In this document: positions 16,539 to 24,841 of the stretch, in pieces
Layout: each line of letters opens with the position of its first letter
How positions within the stretch are numbered: the stretch's first letter is position 1
Source: CAVYXF01 sp963772335
Lineage (GTDB): Bacteria > Pseudomonadota > Alphaproteobacteria > Rhizobiales > Rhodomicrobiaceae
Assembly: GCA_963772335.1 (NCBI GenBank)
Contig: CAVYXF010000008.1
Location: 124,001 to 188,000, forward strand
Direction of reading: 5' to 3'
Length of the DNA: 64,000 bases
Translations under genes and position numbers: made by a program
Notes under the pieces: model-generated
Databases searched by the model: none
What the model saw: the letters and a program-made list of their open reading frames with translations, nothing else
Told to the model about the DNA's origin: nothing

Positions 16539-18323
16539 ATGAAGGCTTTCAGATTTCGACGGAATGCACCCGCCCTGGTCCTCACCAGCGCCTTGGCTGC
16601 CTTTGCCGGTCATGCAATCCACGCGCTGGAGCAAAATCCTCCCGTCGAGGAAGGTTATCAGCTCGAGGATAGCAACTCGCTGCTTGGCAGCTATCTGGCT
16701 GGCCGCGTCGCCCGCAACGAGCGCGACAACGACACCGCTGCCCGCTATTACCGCGAGGCGCTCGATCGCGATCCCACCTCAAAGGAAATCCTGGAGGACG
16801 CGTTCCAGCTGAAAATTGCGACCGGCAATTTCGCCGAGGCGCAAAGCCTTGCCCGGCAGCTCGCGACGCGCGATCCCGATCACAAGATCGCCAATCTGTT
16901 CCTGGGTATTTCCGCTTTCCTCGACAAGGATTACCGGCGCGCCGATGGCCATTTCAAAGCCGTCGGCAAGGCTCCGATCGCCGAGCTGACCGCGAATCTT
17001 TCGCGGATGTGGACCGAGTTTGCCCGCGGCCAGGTCAATGAAGCGATCAAATCCTCCGCTGTCGCCAGCTCGCCGCAAACCGAGGGCTCCCAGCATATCG
17101 AGCTGCTGCACCGCGCACTGATTGCCGATCTGGCGAAGAAGCGATCGGTGTCGCGCGCAGCTTACACCCAGCTTTTCAAGAAAAATCCACGCAATCTGCG
17201 CGCCGTCGAGGCTTATGCCCGCCATGCCGCCTTCTGGGGTGACAAGGAGCTGGCCGAGAAGATCCTCAAGCCGCATCTTGCCACGCCCACGCCCAACCCG
17301 CTCTTGAAGACGCTTGCCGACGATCTCGCCGCCGGCAAGAAGATCTCCCTGCTCGTGAACAATCCGAAGGAAGGGCTATCGGAGGTTTTCCAGGGCATCG
17401 GTGAAGCGTTGGCGGGCGACGGTGTTATCGACGCCGGCCAGCTCTATCTGCAGTTCGCCCTCTATGTCCGGCCGGATTTCACCGTCGCGCAATATGCGCT
17501 GGGTGAGCTCTATGACCAGCTGAAGAGTTATGATGGTGCGGCGAGTGCGTTCGAGCGTGTGCCGCGGGAGTCGCCGCTCTGGATTAACGCCCAGCTGCGC
17601 AAGGCTTATGATCTCAATTCGCTGGAGCGCAATGATGAGGCAAAAGCGCTGCTGAAGGAGCTGATCAAAGCCTCGCCCGACGATATGCGGCCCTACTACA
17701 CAATGGGCAATCTGCTCCGCGGCAATAAAGAATATGCGGAGGCGGTGGGTTACTACACCAACGCTATCGAAAGGCTTGGCCCGCTCGAGAAGTCGCAATG
17801 GTCCATCTATTATGCGCGCGGCGTATGCTATGAGCGCATCAAGGAGTGGCCGAAGGCGGAGGCAGACCTGCGCAAGGCCCTCGATCTCGACCCCAATCAG
17901 GAGCTGACGCTCAATTATCTCGGCTATTCCTGGGTTGATCAGAGCCTCAATCTGAAAGAGGCGATGGACCTGATCCGCCGGGCCGTGCAGCTTCGCCCCA
18001 ATGATGGCTATTTCGTCGACAGCCTAGGCTGGGCCTATTACCGGCAGAACGACTACGATCAGGCCGTAAAGCAGCTCGAGCGGGCTGTGGAGCTCAAGCC
18101 CGACGATCCGGTGATCAATGACCATCTGGGTGATGCCTATTGGCGTGTCGGCCGCCAGCTCGAAGCAAAGTTCCAGTGGAAGCAGGCCCTCGATCTGAAA
18201 CCGGAGGCCGATGACGAGGCCAGGATCAAGAAGAAGCTCGAAGCCGGGCTGATCGAGGAGCCGACCACCCGGGCCTCTCTGGACAAGGCTGTGGCCGGTC
18301 ACCCCACAACCGAAAGCAAGTGA
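16539..18323 (+). CDS. Tetratricopeptide repeat protein, probably exported
   Basis: A 594-aa TPR protein. The N-terminus (MKAFRFRRNAPALVLTSALA) is a likely signal peptide ending near HALEQ. Helical repeats fill the rest, such as AARYYREALDRDPTSKEIL near residue 65, YAEAVGYYTNAIERLGP in the middle and a run of canonical TPRs near the end (AEADLRKALDLDPNQ, AVKQLERAVELKPDD). Proteins of this type next to ispE are common in Rhizobiales and are thought to be periplasmic scaffolds; no catalytic site is seen. Its TGA overlaps the ispE GTG (GTGA), so the two are translationally coupled. Confidence 0.85.
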   Translation: MKAFRFRRNAPALVLTSALAAFAGHAIHALEQNPPVEEGYQLEDSNSLLGSYLAGRVARNERDNDTAARYYREALDRDPTSKEILEDAFQLKIATGNFAEAQSLARQLATRDPDHKIANLFLGISAFLDKDYRRADGHFKAVGKAPIAELTANLSRMWTEFARGQVNEAIKSSAVASSPQTEGSQHIELLHRALIADLAKKRSVSRAAYTQLFKKNPRNLRAVEAYARHAAFWGDKELAEKILKPHLATPTPNPLLKTLADDLAAGKKISLLVNNPKEGLSEVFQGIGEALAGDGVIDAGQLYLQFALYVRPDFTVAQYALGELYDQLKSYDGAASAFERVPRESPLWINAQLRKAYDLNSLERNDEAKALLKELIKASPDDMRPYYTMGNLLRGNKEYAEAVGYYTNAIERLGPLEKSQWSIYYARGVCYERIKEWPKAEADLRKALDLDPNQELTLNYLGYSWVDQSLNLKEAMDLIRRAVQLRPNDGYFVDSLGWAYYRQNDYDQAVKQLERAVELKPDDPVINDHLGDAYWRVGRQLEAKFQWKQALDLKPEADDEARIKKKLEAGLIEEPTTRASLDKAVAGHPTTESK

Positions 18324-19327
18324 ACTGCGGGCCATCGGAGCGCGGCGCAGCCGAGGATGATGGCTGGTGCGGGGCAGGCGTGCTGCGCAGCGTAGCACGC
18401 GCCAAGGTCAATCTGACCTTGTACGTTCGTGGCCGTCGCCCGGACGGCTATCATGAACTGGAAAGCCTCGTCGCTTTCACGCAATTCGGGGATATCCTCA
18501 CCCTCAATCCCGGACAGCCGTTTTCGCTCGAGGTCGACGGGCCATTCGCCGAGGCGATCGAAGGCGGCAATCTCATTGAGAAAGCGGCGCGGCTCTATCG
18601 CGAGCACTCGGCCTTGGTAGCGAGCAGAGGGCGAGCCGCCGCCGAAAGCCCCGCGATGGCGGCAGCAGGCGCCTTTCGCCTCGACAAGCAGATACCCGTC
18701 GCGGCGGGCTTGGGAGGCGGCTCGGCCGATGCCGCCGCTGCTTTGCGGCTGCTAGCCGGCGTTAACAACCCAAGTGAGGCCGAGATCGCCAGCCTCGATA
18801 TCGGCCTGCCAATACCCTCCAGCCGGCTGATGTCTCTGCTGCCCCTCGCACGTGAGATCGGCGCCGACGTGCCCGTATGCCTCTTTTCCCGGCCGGCGAT
18901 CATGACCGGCATCGGCGAGCGCCTTCGCTTTTTGCCGGCCTCTCCGAGCCTTCCTGTTGTTCTCGTCAATCCGCGCGTGCCGCTGTCGACGGCGGCGGTG
19001 TTCCGGGAATTGCGGGCCGACGTCCTCGGCGCCAGGGCTTCGCCAGACGAAGCCGATCCGCCGTCCCTGCGCAGCCCCGACGATGTGATCGCCTATGCGG
19101 GGACCCGCCGCAACGATCTGGAAGCGCCTGCCCGCCGGCTTGCGCCGGTCATTGGCGTCATCCTTGACCGCCTAGCCGCCTGTCCAGGCGCGGTGTTGGC
19201 GCGGCTCTCGGGGAGCGGCCCGACCTGCTTTGCGCTGTTCCGCGAGAAGACCGAGGCCGAAGACGCGGCCGCGTGCCTTAGCGCCGAGCAGCCGGCTTGG
19301 TGGATAAAGGCAACGATGCTTGGCTGA
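18320..19327 (+). CDS. ispE: 4-diphosphocytidyl-2-C-methyl-D-erythritol kinase
   Basis: Cytoplasmic GHMP kinase of the MEP isoprenoid pathway, which phosphorylates CDP-methylerythritol. The GHMP signature is clear in VAAGLGGGSADAAAALRLL; the N-terminal VARAKVNLTLYVRGRRPDGYHELESL is the substrate strand and LSGSGPTCFALF is the third GHMP motif. At 335 aa it is somewhat longer than average: the GTG start adds about 20 residues before the conserved core, and 'AAESPAM' marks a small insertion. The GTGA overlap with the upstream TPR gene supports this start. The isoprenoid link continues with a polyprenyl synthase at 58 kb and uppP at 37.8 kb. Confidence 0.95.
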   Translation: MNCGPSERGAAEDDGWCGAGVLRSVARAKVNLTLYVRGRRPDGYHELESLVAFTQFGDILTLNPGQPFSLEVDGPFAEAIEGGNLIEKAARLYREHSALVASRGRAAAESPAMAAAGAFRLDKQIPVAAGLGGGSADAAAALRLLAGVNNPSEAEIASLDIGLPIPSSRLMSLLPLAREIGADVPVCLFSRPAIMTGIGERLRFLPASPSLPVVLVNPRVPLSTAAVFRELRADVLGARASPDEADPPSLRSPDDVIAYAGTRRNDLEAPARRLAPVIGVILDRLAACPGAVLARLSGSGPTCFALFREKTEAEDAAACLSAEQPAWWIKATMLG

Positions 19328-19343
19328 TCGGCCGTCGCGCCAA

Positions 19344-21236
19344 TCAATGCAAACTTCGCATAACGACGCTCGGCCGGCGGGGACGACGGGAGGGCTCGGC
19401 CTCCGCCTGTTCCTCGAACAGCTCGGCAAGCTTCTCCGTCATTGCGCCGCCCAGCTCTTCCGCATCGGTGATGGTGACCGCCCGCCGATAGTAGCGGGTG
19501 ACATCATGGCCAATGCCGATCGCGATCAGCTCGACCGGTGAGCGCGTCTCGATCTCATGAATCACCTGACGCAGATGCCGCTCCAGATAGGAGCCGGAAT
19601 TGACCGAGAGTGTCGAGTCATCAACCGGGGCACCGTCCGAGATCATCATCAAAATTTTGCGCTGCTCGGGACGGCCGATCAGCCGCGAGTGTGCCCAGGC
19701 CAGCGCCTCGCCGTCGATGTTCTCCTTGAGCAGCCCCTCGCGCATCATCAGCCCGAGATTTTTGCGCGACCGGCGCCAGGGTGCATCGGCTGCTTTGTAG
19801 ATGATATGCCGGAGGTCATTGAGCCGGCCCGGCGATCCGGGCTTGCCCGCCGCCAGCCAGCTCTCGCGGGTTTGCCCGCCCTTCCATTGCCGGGTGGTGA
19901 AGCCGAGGATCTCGACCTTGACCCCACAGCGCTCGAGCGTGCGCGCGAGGATGTCGGCGCAACAGGCCGCGACCATGATCGGCCGGCCGCGCATCGAGCC
20001 CGAATTGTCGAGCAGCAGGGTGACCACGGTGTCGCGGAAGGTGGTGTCGCGCTCGCGCTTGAAGGAGAGAGGCGTGAACGGGTCCGTCACCACCCGCGAC
20101 AGTCGCGCCGTGTCGAGAATACCCTCGTCGAGGTCGAAGTCCCAGGCGCGGTTCTGCTGCGCAAGCAGCCGCCGTTGCAGCCGGTTGGCGAGCCGGCTCA
20201 CCGCCACATGCAGATGGGTGAGCTGCTTGTCGAGGAACGCCCGTAGCCGTTCCAACTCCTCCGCATCGCACAAATCCTCCGCGCCGACAGTCTCATCGAA
20301 CTGGCGCGAGAACACCTGATAGCCAAAATCCTCCGGCGCATCGAGGATCGAGCGGTTCGGCCGGCGCGGCGGCGCATGGGGGCGCTGCTCGTCGTCCGTG
20401 TCGCTCTCCATCTCGCCCTCGCCAGTGGCCTCGGTAAGCTCGGCCTCCTCCGTGGCGCTGGCAGTCTCGGTGCTGTCATCTTCAGCGGAAACCGGGCGGC
20501 GATCTTTGTCCCTCGCAGCCTCTTCGGATTGCTGCTCCGCCTGCCGGCTGCCCTGCTGTTCCTCACTTGTCGAGTTCTCTTCGGTGCCCTGTCCCATTTC
20601 CTCGGCAAGATCGAGGGCGGTGAGCACCTCGCGCAGCACCTTGCCGAAGACCTCCTGGTCCTCGATGCTGTCGGCTAACCGGTCGATCAATCCTCCGGCG
20701 CGTTCATCAATCCAGGAGCGCCAAGCCTCGACGATCGGCAGCGCTTTTTTCGGCGGATTGGCTTTGAGAATGCGCTCGCGCACCATGAGAGCCAGCGCAT
20801 CGTCGAGAGGCGCGTCATCGCGATCGGTGGTCGCAACATTGGAGCGGCTGTCGAACCGGGCTTCGGTCTTGGCGGAGAGATTGGCGGCGACGCCCTTCAT
20901 CCGCAGCGCACCGATCGCCTCGACGCGCGCGCGCTCGACAGCCTCGAACACGCTGCGCGCCATGCCGGCGGCCGGAGCCAGGCGACCATGGAGCGCATCA
21001 TCATGGCAGGCAAGCGCCAAGGCAATGGAGTTGGCATGGCCGCGTAGCACAGCCACCTCCTTGCGCGAGGGCGAGCGCGACGGCTGCGGCAGCGTTACGG
21101 TTGTCCCCTTTACACCCGGCGCCTCGGCCGAATAGGTGACGTTCAGCGAAGGGCGTCCGGCAAGCGCGCGCGTGGCAAGCGCCAAGGCCTGCTTGAACGG
21201 CGTGCCGGGATCGCTCTTGCGCTTCTGCGAGGGCAT
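19344..21236 (-). CDS. cobT: Aerobic cobaltochelatase subunit CobT
   Basis: The large accessory subunit of the aerobic cobaltochelatase CobNST, which inserts cobalt into hydrogenobyrinate diamide in B12 synthesis. The 630-aa protein has an N-terminal all-helical part, an acidic low-complexity linker at about 225-300 (runs of Glu, Asp and Thr), and a C-terminal VWA domain with the metal site DNSGSMRGRP at about residue 423. This is the usual CobT layout and length. It lies 8 bp after a MaoC-type gene, which separates it from cobS. CobN is not in the window. Confidence 0.95.
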   Translation of the reverse strand: MPSQKRKSDPGTPFKQALALATRALAGRPSLNVTYSAEAPGVKGTTVTLPQPSRSPSRKEVAVLRGHANSIALALACHDDALHGRLAPAAGMARSVFEAVERARVEAIGALRMKGVAANLSAKTEARFDSRSNVATTDRDDAPLDDALALMVRERILKANPPKKALPIVEAWRSWIDERAGGLIDRLADSIEDQEVFGKVLREVLTALDLAEEMGQGTEENSTSEEQQGSRQAEQQSEEAARDKDRRPVSAEDDSTETASATEEAELTEATGEGEMESDTDDEQRPHAPPRRPNRSILDAPEDFGYQVFSRQFDETVGAEDLCDAEELERLRAFLDKQLTHLHVAVSRLANRLQRRLLAQQNRAWDFDLDEGILDTARLSRVVTDPFTPLSFKRERDTTFRDTVVTLLLDNSGSMRGRPIMVAACCADILARTLERCGVKVEILGFTTRQWKGGQTRESWLAAGKPGSPGRLNDLRHIIYKAADAPWRRSRKNLGLMMREGLLKENIDGEALAWAHSRLIGRPEQRKILMMISDGAPVDDSTLSVNSGSYLERHLRQVIHEIETRSPVELIAIGIGHDVTRYYRRAVTITDAEELGGAMTEKLAELFEEQAEAEPSRRPRRPSVVMRSLH

Positions 21237-21244
21237 CTCGATAC

Positions 21245-21685
21245 TTACTCCTTGGCGGTGCGGGCGGCTTGACCTCTTGGCCAGATCACGGCCCGGCCAT
21301 CAGCCGTAACATAGCGCTGCCCGGCGCTGTCGGTAATCTCGCCGGTGAGGATAACGATATCGCCGCCGAACATCTCGCTGCGCTCTATAGCCGCAATTCG
21401 CCAGGTGAAGATCGCCTCTAGGCCGGCGGGAAGCGCGCGACGGAAGCGAAAGGTGAATTCCAGTCCGGCGACATCGTTGGTCTGCGACAGATGCTCGGCG
21501 GCAAGCCCCATCAGCATGGCCGAGGTCTGCGTGCCGCTGGCGATCAACCCGCCGAAGCGGCTCGCCTTTGCCATCTGCGGGTCATGGTGCAGCGGATTCC
21601 AGTCGCCCGCCATGGCGGCAAAGGCCGCAATGCTTTCCGCCGTGAAGACGTGACCCTTGGAGAAAGTTTCGCCGGGAATGGGCAT
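21245..21685 (-). CDS. MaoC-family hot-dog-fold dehydratase
   Basis: A 146-aa single hot-dog-domain protein. ATG 21685 is chosen because GAGGAGAACG precedes it; an upstream start adds nine Arg-rich residues. The hydratase-2 signature is present: FAAMAGDWNPLHHDPQMAK, with the catalytic Asp and His, followed by FGGLIASGTQTSAM. Such proteins hydrate enoyl-CoA or act on related thioesters; the substrate is unknown. It sits between cobS and cobT, reading the same way, which is common in Rhizobiales, but there is no clear biochemical link to cobalamin. Confidence 0.88.
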   Translation of the reverse strand: MPIPGETFSKGHVFTAESIAAFAAMAGDWNPLHHDPQMAKASRFGGLIASGTQTSAMLMGLAAEHLSQTNDVAGLEFTFRFRRALPAGLEAIFTWRIAAIERSEMFGGDIVILTGEITDSAGQRYVTADGRAVIWPRGQAARTAKE

Positions 21686-21741
21686 CGTTCTCCTCACACG
21701 GCCCGCAACCATGATCCACCGAAGCTTCCACGCGCCCCGGT

Positions 21742-21816
21742 ATCATTACCGCGCGAGCGGGAATCTAGCCGCTCAATCAGAGCCTGTAGCTGGATCCCCG
21801 CTTTCGCGAGGATGAC
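21742..21816. repeat. Inverted pair of dispersed palindromic repeats
   Basis: ATCATTACCGCGCGAGCGGG (from 21742) and, in reverse orientation, CTGGATCCCCGCTTTCGCGA (21790-21816). These are two degenerate copies of the same element found at 41026, 41293 and 41677. The pair lies between cobS and the MaoC gene and could form a large stem-loop in the cob transcript. Confidence 0.75.
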
Positions 21817-21869
21817 ATCTTGAGCGGAGGAAAGGGTGTGCACCGTCCTTACCTTTGGCCGGGCTCACT

Positions 21870-22856
21870 TCAGCTCAACGCAACATTGGCCGTCGAGGTC
21901 GGCAGTTCCTGGCCGAAGCAGCGCTGATAGAGCTCCGACACCAGACCCCGCTCCAGCTCGTCGCATTTGTTGAGGAAGCTGAGCACGAAGGCGAAGCCGA
22001 TATCCTTGAAAATCAGCGCATTCTCGGCCCAGGTGATTACCGTGCGTGGGCTCATCACCGTGGAGAGATCGCCGTTGATGAAGGCGTTGCGCGTCAAATC
22101 GGCGAGCCGCACCATATTTGATACGGTCTTGCGCCCGCTGTCGGTCGCGAACTCCTTCACCTTGGCGAGAACGATGTTCACCTCGTCGTCATGGGGGAGG
22201 TAGTTCAGCGTCACCACGATCGACCAGCGATCCATCTGCCCCTGGTTGATCTGCTGGGTACCGTGATAGAGGCCGGAGGTATCGCCAAGGCCGATGGTGT
22301 TGGTCGTTGAAAACAGCCGGAACGCCGGATGCGGGCGGATCACCCGGCTCTGGTCGAGGAGCGTCAGCCGGCCGGATACCTCCAGCACGCGCTGGATCAC
22401 AAACATTACATCCGCCCGGCCGGCGTCATACTCGTCGAACACCAGCGCCGTGTTGGACTGCAGCGCCCAGGGCAGGATGCCCTCGCGGAACTCGGTGATC
22501 TGCTGGCCCTCGCGGATGACGATGGCGTCCTTGCCGACCAGGTCGATGCGCGAGACATGGCTGTCCAGGTTGATGCGCACGCAGGGCCAGTTGAGGCGCG
22601 CGGCGACCTGCTCGATATGGGTGGACTTGCCGGTGCCGTGATAACCCTGGATCATCACGCGGCGGTTGAAAGCGAAGCCCGCGAGGATCGCAAGCGTTGT
22701 GTCGCGGTTGAACAGATAGTCGGGGTCGATATCGGGCACGTGCTCTTCAGCCTGGGAATAGGCCGGAACCTCCATGTCGCTATCGATGCCGAAAAGCTGG
22801 CGGACCGACACTTTCATGTCGGGCAGCCCGCGTCCTTCAACTGTCACAGATGTCAT
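21870..22856 (-). CDS. cobS: Aerobic cobaltochelatase subunit CobS
   Basis: The AAA+ ATPase subunit of CobNST (328 aa, normal length). The protein starts with a TVEGRGLPDMKVSVRQLFGI lead typical of CobS; Walker A is GYHGTGKST at about residue 94 and Walker B is ALVFDEYDAGRAD at about 138. It assembles with CobT into the ring complex that drives cobalt insertion by CobN. The first of a cobS-maoC-cobT run on the minus strand, with a 184-bp gap containing palindromic repeats after it. The DnaJ-like gene lies just upstream on the same strand. Confidence 0.95.
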   Translation of the reverse strand: MTSVTVEGRGLPDMKVSVRQLFGIDSDMEVPAYSQAEEHVPDIDPDYLFNRDTTLAILAGFAFNRRVMIQGYHGTGKSTHIEQVAARLNWPCVRINLDSHVSRIDLVGKDAIVIREGQQITEFREGILPWALQSNTALVFDEYDAGRADVMFVIQRVLEVSGRLTLLDQSRVIRPHPAFRLFSTTNTIGLGDTSGLYHGTQQINQGQMDRWSIVVTLNYLPHDDEVNIVLAKVKEFATDSGRKTVSNMVRLADLTRNAFINGDLSTVMSPRTVITWAENALIFKDIGFAFVLSFLNKCDELERGLVSELYQRCFGQELPTSTANVALS

Positions 22857-22953
22857 AGCAAATTTCCGATAATGCCTGTTCCCTTGAGGCGAAGACTCGC
22901 AAGGACAGCCGCCGAGAGGTGAGGGCGGCGAATTCTCGCAATGTCAGGAATCC

Positions 22954-23583
22954 TCAGCAAAAGCCCGCCTGCTTCAGGTGATTATAGGCCTGAATGATCT
23001 CGCGCAACCGATCTTCGGACTGCTTGTCTCCGCCATTGATATCGGGATGGTGGCGCTTCACAAGGGCCTTAAAGCGAGCTTTGATTTCCGGAGCTTTGGC
23101 GTCCTCGTCAAGATCAAGCGCCCGCAGCGACTTGCGCTCGGCATTGCGGAGCACCCGGGGGGGCGCGCCATTCTCCTCACCAGGGCCGCTGCGCCCCCGG
23201 GCGAACAGCTCGAAGGGATCGCCCGTGGTGAAATCGGCCTTGAAGCCCATATGCCCCTGCGCCGCCGAGCGAAAGCCGGTCGCCGCCCAGGCGTTCACCC
23301 CCGAGGACCAGGTGGGTCGATGTCCGGTAATCGAGGCCTTCTGATAGCGCGCGACATCCTCATCGCTCATGCCGGCAAAGTAGTTATACGACTTGTTGTA
23401 GGCGCGCACATGCTCCAGGCAGTAGCGGAAATACTCGCCCTCTCGCCCGCGCCCCTTAGGCGCCTTGTGGCAGCCGGCTTCCTCGCAGCCGGGCCAGTCG
23501 CAGGTGGGCGCATGCGCGCTCGCCCTCCGCTCCGCCTCGGGCTTGATGCGGATGCTGTCAAAATATTTGGAATCCAGCTTCAT
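22954..23583 (-). CDS. DnaJ-domain protein
   Basis: A 209-aa cytoplasmic protein with a C-terminal J domain (about residues 145-205) containing the Hsp70-contacting HPD in LVKRHHPDINGGD. The N-terminal half carries Cys-rich motifs (CDWPGCEEAGCHKAP and YFRYCLEHV) that may bind a metal, then YNYFAGMSDEDVARYQ. The family is a conserved neighbour of cobS and BolA in Rhizobiales. A role as co-chaperone for assembly of the chelatase or of Fe-S proteins is a guess from position only. Confidence 0.9.
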   Translation of the reverse strand: MKLDSKYFDSIRIKPEAERRASAHAPTCDWPGCEEAGCHKAPKGRGREGEYFRYCLEHVRAYNKSYNYFAGMSDEDVARYQKASITGHRPTWSSGVNAWAATGFRSAAQGHMGFKADFTTGDPFELFARGRSGPGEENGAPPRVLRNAERKSLRALDLDEDAKAPEIKARFKALVKRHHPDINGGDKQSEDRLREIIQAYNHLKQAGFC

Positions 23584-23733
23584 GCCCGATCTATTCCCAA
23601 AAGGCTGACAGGAGGCTATTTAGAACCGGCAGGCCTTCGCACAAGGATTATGCTGCTTCGCTCCTTTGGATACAAGCTCTGCAAAGGAGATGTGCGAGCG
23701 CCGCAAAAGGACGCTTAACGAGCCGAGAAAATC

Positions 23734-24021
23734 ATGCAGGTTGAACAGCGCATCCGAGAAAAACTTAACGCGGCGTTCGCGCCGGAGCGGCTTGTCATCG
23801 AAAACGACAGCCATAAGCACGCTCATCACGCGCCCATGCAGGGCGGCGCCTATACCGGGGAGACGCATTTCACCGTCACCATCATCTCGAATGCCTTTAC
23901 CGGCCGTTCGCGGATTGACCGGCACCGCCTGGTGCATGAGGTGCTTGCCGAAGAGCTGGCCGGTCCCGTTCACGCCCTTGCTGTCAAAGCCGCAACCCCC
24001 AGCGAAGTTCCCAATGCTTGA
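23734..24021 (+). CDS. BolA-family protein
   Basis: A 95-aa BolA domain, the standard length. The QRIREKLNAAFAPERLVIEN lead, HKHAHH histidine cluster and the RIDRHRLVHEVLAEEL helix mark the family. BolA proteins bind [2Fe-2S] clusters with monothiol glutaredoxins and affect iron homeostasis and cell shape. Divergent from the DnaJ-like gene; the last 8 bases overlap the ATG of the channel gene that follows, so the two are probably coupled. Confidence 0.93.
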   Translation: MQVEQRIREKLNAAFAPERLVIENDSHKHAHHAPMQGGAYTGETHFTVTIISNAFTGRSRIDRHRLVHEVLAEELAGPVHALAVKAATPSEVPNA

Positions 24022-24745
24022 ACGCTTGGGCGTCCGGGACGGCGCTGCGGACGAAGAGCGGCTGTTGCCCAGGCAAAAAGCCGGGCCGATGCAGATGCTC
24101 ATCGCCGAGGCGCTCGGAAGTGGGCTCCTGGCGTTCTTGACGATCGCCGCCGGCATCCTTGCCGAGCGCTATTCGGGCGGGAATATCGGCCTTGCGATCC
24201 TGATCACCGCGCTCTCAGCTGCCGCCGGATTTGCGGCGCTGGCGCGTGTGCTTGGCGCGCTTGCACAGAGCCTGTTCAACCCCGCCTTGGCTTTCGCGCT
24301 TGTTCTCGTCGGTGGATTGCCGCTGATGAGCGCCATGCTAACGGCAGCGGCGCAATTTGCCGCTGCATGCCTTGGCGTTCTTCTTGCCCATATGGTGACG
24401 AACACCGGGCTTGTACAGATCGCGACGGCGATTCAGACCGGATCATCGGTGTGGATCGGGGAATTTATCGCCGCAGCGCTGGTCACCTTCATAGTGCTGC
24501 GTTTGGCCGTGACGGCGCCGCGTGCCGTTCCGGTGTTCGGTGGTCTCGCCTTGTTCGCGGCCGCCCTGGCGACGCCCTCGCTGTCGCTCGCCAATCCGGC
24601 CGTAACGCTGGCGCGCGGCCTCACCGATAGCTTCACCTCGATCCGCCTCCCTGATGCCGGCCTGATCGTCGCCTGTCAATTTGCCGGGGCGCTGGCCGCG
24701 AGCCTTTTGAGCGGCTGGCTGTTTCCGCCCCAGCGCAGGGCTTGA
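24014..24745 (+). CDS. Aquaporin-like (MIP family) channel
   Basis: A 243-aa membrane protein with about six hydrophobic segments. The two MIP half-helix motifs are present: NPA in LFNPALAFAL (about residue 92) and NPA in LANPAVTLARGLTDSF (about 196). The arginine after the second NPA box (TLAR) is the selectivity-filter position. The LARGLTDSF continuation resembles the aquaglyceroporins associated with arsenite (AqpS type), which is interesting because arsM lies 15 kb away, but a glycerol or water role is equally possible. ATG 24014 overlaps the BolA stop; an upstream extension in the same frame is a shadow of BolA. Confidence 0.85.
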   Translation: MLERLGVRDGAADEERLLPRQKAGPMQMLIAEALGSGLLAFLTIAAGILAERYSGGNIGLAILITALSAAAGFAALARVLGALAQSLFNPALAFALVLVGGLPLMSAMLTAAAQFAAACLGVLLAHMVTNTGLVQIATAIQTGSSVWIGEFIAAALVTFIVLRLAVTAPRAVPVFGGLALFAAALATPSLSLANPAVTLARGLTDSFTSIRLPDAGLIVACQFAGALAASLLSGWLFPPQRRA

Positions 24746-24841
24746 CAGGTCACCAGCTTGACGGCGACCTTCTCCTGTCAGCGCTTCCGAGCATCGATGC
24801 CGGAGCCGCGACAAAGCGAGAAACGTGAAGAGCGAGCAGCC

